From: DATGHS01 sp035307785
GTDB lineage: Bacteria; Planctomycetota; Planctomycetia; Gemmatales; Gemmataceae
DNA length: 22,396 bases
NCBI GenBank assembly: GCA_035307785.1
Contig: DATGHS010000516.1
Span: 1-22,396 of the forward strand
Reading direction: 5' to 3'
Shown here piece after piece: positions 16,469 through 22,396 of the stretch. The position numbers were made by a program, and so were the translations under genes. The first letter of the stretch is position 1. Every line of letters begins with the position of its first letter. A model generated the notes under the pieces. It saw only the letters and a list, made by a program, of their open reading frames with translations. It had not been told where the DNA came from and ran no database searches.

Positions 16469-16696
16469 CTATTCCACGATCCCAAGCACTTGCCCCGGCG
16501 CAACGCGCTCATTCACGAACGCGCGTTTCTCCGCTAAGGTCCCGCTGGCCGGCGCAACCACATCAAAGGTTGCGCCGTTGCCCAGCACTTCGACCACCTT
16601 TTCCCCTTCGAGAATCGGGTCGCCCACGTCGGCGTACCAGATGCTCAAGGTTACCGGCTCGATGCCGAGTTCAGGAAGAATGATGGGCGTTGGCAT
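16469..16696 (-). CDS. Lipoyl/biotinyl-like domain protein without the acceptor lysine
   Basis: 75 residues forming one biotinyl/lipoyl barrel: MPTPIILPELGIEPVTLSIW, YADVGDPILEGEKVVEVL, then GNGATFDVVAPASGTL and RVAPGQVLGIVE. Aligned by eye with E2 domains, VEIETDKATMEVPSPASG becomes VEVLGNGATFDVVAPASG, so the DK turn that carries lipoate or biotin is Asn40-Gly41 (Gly codon at 16574-16576). It cannot be modified in the normal way. The start is ATG 16696, inside the end of lipA (26-base overlap); the longer frame to 16825 is only lipA in another frame. Context with lipB and lipA argues for a role tied to lipoate, such as a decoy, docking domain or scaffold. It could also be an unrelated use of the fold. 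Fold certain, function unknown. Confidence 0.85.
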   Translation of the reverse strand: MPTPIILPELGIEPVTLSIWYADVGDPILEGEKVVEVLGNGATFDVVAPASGTLAEKRAFVNERVAPGQVLGIVE

Positions 16697-17582
16697 GCGG
16701 CGACACCATTTCGTCGGCGTGATAACTGGAGCGAACAAATGGGCCGGCCACCACTTGCTGGAAGCCGAGCTTGCGAGCGAGCGCTGCCAGCGCGTCGAAC
16801 TCGCTCGGCGGCAAGTAGCGTGCAACCGGAATGTGCTTGAGCGTGGGCGTGAGGTATTGGCCCATCGTCAGCACGTCGCAGCCGGCTGCGCGCAGATCGG
16901 CGAAAACGCCGAGCAATTCATCCCAGGTTTCGCCGAGGCCGAGCATCAGGCCGCTTTTCGTGACCATATTGGGCGCTAGCCGCTTGACGCGCGCCAATAG
17001 ATCGAGACTGCGCTGATAGTCGGCCCGGCCCCGGACTTTGCGGTAAAATCTCGGCACCGTCTCGGTATTGTGGTTGAAGACTTCCGGTTTCGCTTCGATC
17101 ACGCGGTCGATGGCGGCCGTATCGCCGAGAAAATCGGGGGTCAGCACTTCGATGGCGGCTTCGGTGCGCTTCCGCACGGCCAACACGCAGCGGTAAAAAT
17201 GCTCCGCTCCACCGTCGGGCAGATCATCGCGCGTCACAGAGGTAATCACAACGTGCTTGAGCCCGAGGCGAACGGCCGCTTCGGCCACGCGCTCGGGTTC
17301 GTCGTCTTCCACTTCGAGCGGTTCGCCGCGCGGCACCGAGCAGAAGCCGCAGGGGCGGGTGCAGATATTGCCCAGGATCATGAAGGTAGCCGTCCGGCGC
17401 GAATAGCATTCCGGCCGGTTGGGGCAGCGGGCGTTTTCGCAGACAGTTTCCAGGTGCAGATCGCGCAGGAGATGCTGCGTAAAGAAGTTCTCGTTGCCGC
17501 AGGGCAGGGGCTTTTTCAGCCAGTCGGGCAAGCGGCGGCGCGGTTCGGCCGGAGTTTCAGTCACCAACGGCAATGACTGCAT
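16671..17582 (-). CDS. lipA: Lipoyl synthase
   Basis: 303 residues. A radical-SAM enzyme that inserts two sulfurs into protein-bound octanoyl groups to form lipoyl groups. The auxiliary cluster motif C-x4-C-x5-C is CENARCPNRPEC (Cys48, Cys53, Cys59) and the radical-SAM cluster motif C-x3-C-x2-C is CTRPCGFC (Cys74, Cys78, Cys81). Family blocks HVVITSVTRDDLPDGGAEHF, VFNHNTETVPRFY, TKSGLMLGLGET, LTMGQYLTPTLKHIPVARYL and VRSSYHADE are all present, the last with the Ser that ligates the auxiliary cluster. The start is ATG 17582, with AAGGA eight bases upstream, overlapping the lipB stop by 26 bases. All catalytic residues are intact, in contrast to its two operon partners. Confidence 0.97.
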   Translation of the reverse strand: MQSLPLVTETPAEPRRRLPDWLKKPLPCGNENFFTQHLLRDLHLETVCENARCPNRPECYSRRTATFMILGNICTRPCGFCSVPRGEPLEVEDDEPERVAEAAVRLGLKHVVITSVTRDDLPDGGAEHFYRCVLAVRKRTEAAIEVLTPDFLGDTAAIDRVIEAKPEVFNHNTETVPRFYRKVRGRADYQRSLDLLARVKRLAPNMVTKSGLMLGLGETWDELLGVFADLRAAGCDVLTMGQYLTPTLKHIPVARYLPPSEFDALAALARKLGFQQVVAGPFVRSSYHADEMVSPHANAHHSS

Positions 17583-18348
17583 GCGAATGGTCCTTCGACA
17601 CAACACTGTCGCCGTTGCGGCTGCCAAACTCGACCGGAGCGGGAAGAACCGGTAGACTTTCGCCCATGATCACCCGCTCGCACGGGAACTGTTCGAGAAA
17701 ACGATCGATGAGGAATTGTCGGACGAGTTCCGGATTCACGGCCAGATGCCGTTCGCGCACAATCGAGGTCATCGGCAATGTTGAGCCACCGCAATTCACC
17801 TTGCGGAAGTGTTCCAGGTCCGGGTTGACGTTCAGGGCGACGCCGTAATACGAAACCCAGTCGCGCACGGCTACGCCCACATGGGCCAGCAAGCGCTGGC
17901 TCGCCCAAACACCGAGCTGGCCGGGGATTTCGGCGGCTTCGCGCACCATGCAATCCTTGGCCGTTTCCAGCAGCATGCGTTGCAAGCGATTGAGGTATTC
18001 TTGCAAACCGATTTGCAGCCGGTCAAGCGGCAGGATGGGGTAGATGGACCACTGGCCGGGCAGGTGGAGCAGGCAACCGCCGCCGCGGTTCACCCAGCGA
18101 ATGCTCCAGCCGCGCAATTGCAATTCGCGTGGATCAAAGTGAATGTGCGTCCGGCTACCTTGTCGGCCCACCGTGATCACCGGATGATGCTCGCAGATCA
18201 GGAGCACGCCCTGGCTGCGGTCGCCGGATACTTCGAAAACGAGCCGGCGCTGCAGCGCGAGCATCTCTTCGAAATCCACTAAGCCGAGCGGATAGATTTG
18301 CAAGGTGATCTTCGACGATTGGTTGGAACCAGCCAGCATCGTTTCCAT
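17557..18348 (-). CDS. lipB: LipB-family octanoyltransferase, divergent active site
   Basis: 263 residues. LipB moves octanoate from acyl carrier protein to the E2/GcvH lysine. Fold and blocks are clear: LLICEHHPVITVGRQGSR, WVNRGGGCLLHLPGQW, VSYYGVALNVNPDLEHF and VNCGGSTLPMTSI. Two family positions differ by eye. The substrate loop RGGDVTYHGPGQ is RGGGCLLHLPGQ. The lysine of the Cys/Lys dyad, in GxKIASLG of canonical enzymes, falls on SQRLLAHVG with Leu153 and no lysine nearby. Cys186 is present but one position early (VNCGG against INPCG). A related planctomycete form may be normal, so it may still act, or bind octanoyl proteins only. The start is ATG 18348; ATG 18339 is an alternative. It overlaps lipA by 26 bases. 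Confidence 0.85.
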   Translation of the reverse strand: METMLAGSNQSSKITLQIYPLGLVDFEEMLALQRRLVFEVSGDRSQGVLLICEHHPVITVGRQGSRTHIHFDPRELQLRGWSIRWVNRGGGCLLHLPGQWSIYPILPLDRLQIGLQEYLNRLQRMLLETAKDCMVREAAEIPGQLGVWASQRLLAHVGVAVRDWVSYYGVALNVNPDLEHFRKVNCGGSTLPMTSIVRERHLAVNPELVRQFLIDRFLEQFPCERVIMGESLPVLPAPVEFGSRNGDSVVSKDHSHAVIAVGD

Positions 18349-18356
18349 CTCAATAG

Positions 18357-18389
18357 TTGCATCGTTCCTCTGGTGGACTTATATATTCT
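18357..18389 (+). promoter_or_regulatory. Candidate promoter of the glycosyltransferase gene
   Basis: TTGCAT (18357-18362) is followed by an AT-rich -10 region (TATATT, 18382-18387; spacer 19, or 16 if TTATAT at 18379-18384 is used). It lies in the short gap between the divergent lipB and glycosyltransferase genes. If real, translation cannot start at the TTG 18357 and GTG 18429 is favoured. Confidence 0.3.
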
Positions 18390-18428
18390 AACCTCTCCCG
18401 TGACAATGGCCAAAAAGTTCCAGATGCC

Positions 18429-20153
18429 GTGAACATTCGCCGAATCTTCTTGCCGTTACTTCTGGCCGCTGCGTGCACCGCGCTCAATGCATGCAAGGCG
18501 CCGCTCGTCGACGACACGGCCTATCTCACGCTGGCCCGCCACATCGCACAGCATCCGCTTGACCCATATGGCTTTAAGCAATTCTGGTATCAGTGGCCGC
18601 AGCCGGCGAACGAGATCCTCGCGCCCCCGGTGCAGCCGTACTGGCTAGCGCTGGGAATGCGCATCTGTGGGGATGAACCGGTTGCGTGGAAATTATGGCT
18701 TTTTCCGGAAATACTGCTGCTGGCTGTCGCGCTTCAGGCGTTGTTTCATCGTTTTGCGCGCGGGATGGAAGCGCCGCTGCTTATTCTCGCGATGTTATCG
18801 CCGAGTATGTTGCCGGCCTGGAACTTCATGCTCGACCTGCCCGCGTTAACACTATGTATGACGGCGCTGGTCTTGTTCTTACGAGCATTGGAACGAAAAT
18901 CCCTGCTTGGCGCGCTGGCGGCTGGAGTCGTGGCCGGCCTGGCAACACAGACAAAATACACAGGGTTGCTGATGCCACCGGTGCTGGTGGGGGCGGCCAT
19001 CCTGGCGCCGATTCGTTGCCGGAAGAGCTGGCCATCTCTGATCTGGCGCGTGCTTTTTGCCGCGCTGGCCTGTGCTGCAGCGGCAATCATCTTCATCGGT
19101 TGGGAGGAATTCGTCCAGTGGAAATATGGCGAATCGCATTTCCTTTTTGCGCTGGGTCCGTCGCCGGAGTCGTGGAAAAAGAAACTGGACGTGTACCTCG
19201 CGAAGTGGCGGCTATTGCTGCCGATGCTCATCTTGCTGGGCGGCTTGCTGCCGCCAGCGGCGCTTCTGGCTTGCGCGGGTCTTGTGAAGGAGTGGCGATG
19301 GCTGCTTGTGCCGATCGAAATCATCGTCGCCTCCTACGCGGCACTGATCTTGATCCCGATTCAGGAGTCGATTTGGGCCGGCACCGAGGTGCCTCTGACC
19401 AGCTCGATTCTCGGCACGCTCGGCGGCTTGTCGATTTTGGTACTGGCGCTTGTAGCCCTGCGACAGCTCGTTCGGCTCCACAGCTGCCGTGCGCTCATTG
19501 AGATGCAATGGTGGACGCGGCTACGATTGTCACCGGAACTGTGGTTCCTGCTGTTCTGGTTGCTGATCGAGCTGGCCGGTTTTCTGGCCATGACGCCGTT
19601 CCCCGCTAGCCGCCGGCTAATTGGCTTTACGCTGGTGGCAACAGTTCTCGCCGGCCGCCTGGTTTCGCGCACTTGCCGTAGTCGAGCGGAAAGGAAAACG
19701 GTCTGGCTTGCGATTGCCCCCGGCATCGCGCTCGGGCTGTTTTTTGCCGGCATCGACGCGGCAGATTCGTGGCGCGAGCCAAGGGCTGTGCGCGCGGCGG
19801 CTCGGTTTATTCGTCAGCAAGACCCGACGGTGACCATTTGGTTTGTGGGTCACTGGGGCTTTCAATTCGAGGCTGAGCGGCAAGGCATGAAGCCGATAAT
19901 CCCCGATGAGTCCGTGCCACAACCGGGCGAATGGCTCATTGTGCCGAATGAGGAATCGGTAGTCCAGCAAGAGTTTGTGCCGGCCGAGGCGATGGGGGCA
20001 CCGGTGGTGCACATGATCATTCGGAGAGGCTTCCCGCTGCGCACGCTGCCCGCGTATTACGGCGGCTACTTGCCGATTGAACGAGGGCCCGATCCGCAAA
20101 TCGATGTCGCGATTTACCGAATCTCGGAGAAATGGGTGCCGAGGTCGCAGTGA
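18429..20153 (+). CDS. GT39/PMT-like multi-pass membrane glycosyltransferase
   Basis: 574 residues from GTG 18429; the frame is open back to TTG 18357. GTG is chosen because the first membrane segment (IRRIFLPLLLAAACTALNA) follows directly and a candidate promoter lies upstream, but no strong ribosome site is seen. The first outer loop has the paired acidic motif of the GT-C fold, LVDDTAYLTLARHI (Asp28-Asp29), and WYQWPQPANE. About ten further membrane segments follow, with LATQTKYTGLLMPP, the usual K-x-T-G block of ArnT/PMT relatives. The C-terminal soluble part (from about residue 470: FIRQQDPTVTIWFVGHWGFQ) is periplasmic. Such enzymes move a sugar from a lipid carrier to proteins or glycolipids; donor and acceptor are unknown. 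It is divergent from lipB and convergent with the hydrolase gene. Confidence 0.85.
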   Translation: MNIRRIFLPLLLAAACTALNACKAPLVDDTAYLTLARHIAQHPLDPYGFKQFWYQWPQPANEILAPPVQPYWLALGMRICGDEPVAWKLWLFPEILLLAVALQALFHRFARGMEAPLLILAMLSPSMLPAWNFMLDLPALTLCMTALVLFLRALERKSLLGALAAGVVAGLATQTKYTGLLMPPVLVGAAILAPIRCRKSWPSLIWRVLFAALACAAAAIIFIGWEEFVQWKYGESHFLFALGPSPESWKKKLDVYLAKWRLLLPMLILLGGLLPPAALLACAGLVKEWRWLLVPIEIIVASYAALILIPIQESIWAGTEVPLTSSILGTLGGLSILVLALVALRQLVRLHSCRALIEMQWWTRLRLSPELWFLLFWLLIELAGFLAMTPFPASRRLIGFTLVATVLAGRLVSRTCRSRAERKTVWLAIAPGIALGLFFAGIDAADSWREPRAVRAAARFIRQQDPTVTIWFVGHWGFQFEAERQGMKPIIPDESVPQPGEWLIVPNEESVVQQEFVPAEAMGAPVVHMIIRRGFPLRTLPAYYGGYLPIERGPDPQIDVAIYRISEKWVPRSQ

Positions 20154-20156
20154 AAG

Positions 20157-20197
20157 AGTGCACTGCCGCAAGCGGCAGCCGCTTACGGCGGTGCACT
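20157..20197. repeat. Inverted repeat between convergent genes, 19-bp arms
   Basis: AGTGCACTGCCGCAAGCGG (20157-20175) and 20179-20197 are reverse complements at 17 of 19 positions (one would be G-U in RNA) with loop CAG. It starts three bases after the glycosyltransferase stop and ends four bases before the hydrolase stop, so it may serve as a shared terminator. Confidence 0.8.
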
Positions 20198-20200
20198 GAA

Positions 20201-22396
20201 TCACGGATTAATCGTCCACTTGCAGAAGAACACCCGCTGCTGGTCCCAGCGGTCGTACAGGTCTTCCATCATGACGGCGAGGTCCGGTTTGAGCGTTTGC
20301 TTGATCGTGTGCTCACCGCCCCGGACGATCCCTTTCAAGAACACAGAAACCGGCTTTGTGAAGTCGATCATTCCCGGGCCAAACCACAGCGACGCTTCCT
20401 TCACACCCACGGTGTAGAAGACAATCTGGTTGCCTGCTTTGATGGTCGCCTGAATGCGCGCCGGTAGGGCGGATGCGCCCTTCGGTTTATTCTCGTGCAA
20501 GTTCCTCTCGGCAATCTTGTCGGCTGTGATCCAGTAGAAACGGCTGTCCTCATTGCGCATCGTGTGGAAGCATTCCACCCCGTCTTGGCCGACATTCGGC
20601 GAACCTAGGTCCGGCCAGCCCTTGGCGCGCTGCTTGGTCTTCATCCAGTCGAACATGAAGGGCAATTCTCCGCCGAACCATTCGGTGCCGCGGCCACGAT
20701 AAAAGCAGTAGAGGGCCGGGAAGCCTTTCGACAGCCATTCACCCACCACCATCATTGTCTGCTTCGGCGCATCGCCCGCCATTTCACCGCCGACCAGGTA
20801 GAAGGGCAAGTATTTGGCATTAGGCCAGAGCGGCCGCACGTAGGTCATCCGCGGCTGGGCGGTGATGCCGGTGATGCCGGCAAACATGTCCGGCTGTGCG
20901 GTACCCACGTCCCAGGCCACATTGCCGCCTTCGGCAAAGCCGCCCAGGAAAATGCGGTCGCTGTCCACATGGTAGTGCTGCTTGATGTCGCGGATCGCGT
21001 CAAGCACACGGTAGTGCTCTTCGGCACTGTAGTTGTAGGCGCCGGGTATCGTTTCCCAATCGACCGAGGCCAGAATGTAACCGTTGCGGTTGGCCCAATA
21101 CTTGTAACGGTCGAAAATGGCTTGCGCGCGCTCGCCGGTGTTGTGCATCACCACGAGCAGCGGATACGGCCGGCCGTGGCGATATTCCAGCGGCAGCTGA
21201 AGCACGTAGTTCGCTGGCGCGCGGTTGTTATTGTTGGCCAACGCCGTTCTGCGCTCTTGCGGCTCGGGAGTGACTTTGTCTCCCGGCTCCGGCGGCGGCA
21301 GCACCGCCACAATGCGCGCCAGTTCTTCCAGCTCCACCGGCTCATCCTTTTGATACGCTTCCAGCATTCTCCGCCGGGCGGGCACATTGTGCGTGCGGAC
21401 GTAGGTGAGGACGAAGTTACGGGCCTTCCACAACTTGCGAGCCGTCTCCGGTTTCGTCTCCGCGGATTCTTTGCCCAGCAGCCAACCGGTTACGGCCAGC
21501 GACAGCAATTCCTCGGCCTTCTGGGCAGGAATACGGCCTAGTTGTTGCGCCTTCGCGGCCTGTTCGGCGAGGTTGATGAACGGCTCCAGCCGGTCGAGCC
21601 CTTCGATGTACAGATCATTGCGGATCGCTTCGGCAGCCTCGCACAAGATTTCCGCGTTTGGGCCCAACACGTTTTCCGGCAGCGCATAGAGAAATCGCTG
21701 GGCCAGGTCCCACTGCTTGGTAAGGTTGTCGAAACGGACCTTCGCGGTATTCACTTTCACTGTCACATTGCCGAGACCTTCTGGTGGAATCCCCTTGAGC
21801 AATTCCGACGCCAGGCGAAACTGCCCTGAGCCCACGGCCCGATTGGCTTCATCGAGCACTTCCTGCGCTTGCAAGTCCCGTAGAGCGGTGCGCGCCGTCT
21901 CGACCCGAGCCTTGGCCGTTGGAATATCTTTGAGCGTGCGGTCGAGTTCCTTATCCGCATCCTGATACCACTTGGCCTGCACGAAGAACTGGTGCAATTT
22001 CATGCGCTTTTCGAGATCTGGAGCGCCGGCTGATTCCTTGAAATCGCGGTGCTTTAGCAATAGATCGCGCACCAGCCCGTGATCGAGTTCGTTCAGCAGA
22101 AAATACTCGGTCCAGCGGAAGTCCACGGCGGCCAGTTGAATCCCATAGGGCGTCATCGTGGTCAAGCGCTGCAAGATCGGTTCGGTGCCGCCCATCGCGG
22201 TTTTCATAGTCAAGGTGCGTTGCCACGAATCGCCGAACGGTCCCACCGACGTGAAGACCCCTGTCGGAGGAGGATCAGTCCGGTTGCCGCCTCGGGGGAA
22301 ACCCAACCAGTGCTTTACCATCATCAGGTTGGCGAAGGGATTGGTTTCTTCCGGCAAGCGCGCCGGGTCGAGATTCTTGCTGCTGAACAGGACGAT
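20201..22396 (-). CDS. Alpha/beta-hydrolase-like protein lacking the nucleophile Ser, 5' partial
   Basis: 731 residues visible; the frame runs to the right edge (IVLFSSKNLDPAR precedes the TTG at 22357), so the start lies outside the window. Residues to about 390 are helical and charged (DADKELDRTLKDIPTAKARV; AQEVLDEANRAVGSGQFRLA), like a TPR or coiled-coil region. From about 400 a hydrolase domain of the PHB-depolymerase/peptidase type follows: YPLLVVMHNTGERAQA (strand and oxyanion loop), HYHVDSDRIFLGG, FAEGGNVAWDVGTAQPDMFA, and GTEWFGGELPFMFDWM. The nucleophile elbow G-x-S-x-G is G-F-A-E-G; Ala488 is coded by GCC at 20933-20935. Catalysis by the usual Ser is excluded, so the domain may bind rather than cut, or use another residue. 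The C-terminal 100 residues are beta-rich. It may be exported, but the N-terminus is not visible. Confidence 0.85.
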   Translation of the reverse strand: MVLFSSKNLDPARLPEETNPFANLMMVKHWLGFPRGGNRTDPPPTGVFTSVGPFGDSWQRTLTMKTAMGGTEPILQRLTTMTPYGIQLAAVDFRWTEYFLLNELDHGLVRDLLLKHRDFKESAGAPDLEKRMKLHQFFVQAKWYQDADKELDRTLKDIPTAKARVETARTALRDLQAQEVLDEANRAVGSGQFRLASELLKGIPPEGLGNVTVKVNTAKVRFDNLTKQWDLAQRFLYALPENVLGPNAEILCEAAEAIRNDLYIEGLDRLEPFINLAEQAAKAQQLGRIPAQKAEELLSLAVTGWLLGKESAETKPETARKLWKARNFVLTYVRTHNVPARRRMLEAYQKDEPVELEELARIVAVLPPPEPGDKVTPEPQERRTALANNNNRAPANYVLQLPLEYRHGRPYPLLVVMHNTGERAQAIFDRYKYWANRNGYILASVDWETIPGAYNYSAEEHYRVLDAIRDIKQHYHVDSDRIFLGGFAEGGNVAWDVGTAQPDMFAGITGITAQPRMTYVRPLWPNAKYLPFYLVGGEMAGDAPKQTMMVVGEWLSKGFPALYCFYRGRGTEWFGGELPFMFDWMKTKQRAKGWPDLGSPNVGQDGVECFHTMRNEDSRFYWITADKIAERNLHENKPKGASALPARIQATIKAGNQIVFYTVGVKEASLWFGPGMIDFTKPVSVFLKGIVRGGEHTIKQTLKPDLAVMMEDLYDRWDQQRVFFCKWTINP

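Noticed and set aside
16351..16512. Longer N-terminus for the MFS transporter
   Set aside because: The extra 54 residues translate the 21-base microrepeat and half hairpin; the ATG at 16350 has a proper ribosome site.
16697..16825. Longer N-terminus for the lipoyl-like protein
   Set aside because: The extension is lipA sequence in another frame and has no barrel pattern; the ATG at 16696 starts exactly at the first strand.
18357..18428. TTG 18357 as start of the glycosyltransferase
   Set aside because: It overlaps the candidate -35 box, has no ribosome site and adds a polar segment before the first membrane helix. Kept only as an alternative.

Overview
The window reads as chromosomal DNA of a planctomycete (Planctomycetota). 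The strongest evidence is a Planctomycetes-type cytochrome protein with CxxCH haem motifs, DUF1549 and DUF1553, linked to a Tat-exported DUF1501 protein. The divergent LipB, the secreted proteins without recognisable family and the many long palindromes between genes fit the same group. Order and genus cannot be fixed from the sequence. Both edge genes are cut: a trypsin-like protease at the left and an alpha/beta-hydrolase-like protein at the right.

Layout. 1-1688 (+): trypsin-like protease (5' end missing), then a TIR-domain membrane protein. 1800-7383 (-): one long transcription unit that starts with the DUF1549/DUF1553 cytochrome protein and ends with DUF1501. Five small genes sit between these two: AF2212-like antitoxin, PIN toxin, a second antitoxin-like gene, a PD-(D/E)XK-like protein and a 56-residue basic protein. 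7551-9857 (+): phospholipase-D-like protein, then a two-domain kinase (APH-like plus P-loop). 9858-10464: the only gene-free stretch over 300 bases, holding a candidate sigma-54-type promoter and leader hairpins for the next genes. 10465-11394 (+): two Hsp20 chaperones, ended by a clear intrinsic terminator. 11452-16350 (-): MFS transporter, 87-aa protein, ilvN, 97-aa protein, secreted protein and DUF5009-like membrane acyltransferase. 16469-18348 (-): divergent lipB, lipA and a lipoyl-like domain protein. 18429-20153 (+): PMT/GT39-like membrane glycosyltransferase. 20201-22396 (-): hydrolase-like protein without a nucleophile serine.

How the genes fit together. The DUF1553/DUF1501 pair is a recurrent planctomycete couple, thought to act in the cell envelope, and here it is split by a toxin-antitoxin/nuclease cassette. 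LipB and LipA would supply protein-bound lipoate. The third gene of that unit encodes a lipoyl-type fold whose acceptor lysine is a glycine, and LipB itself appears to lack its active-site lysine. That three-gene unit is the most unusual coding signal in the window. Several genes overlap by 4 to 29 bases, which suggests coupled translation.

The second striking signal is structural. At least seven intergenic inverted repeats with arms of 10 to 29 bases and mostly unrelated sequences lie between genes. In addition, two different 21-base-period microrepeats occur, one of them in frame inside the conserved DUF1553 domain.
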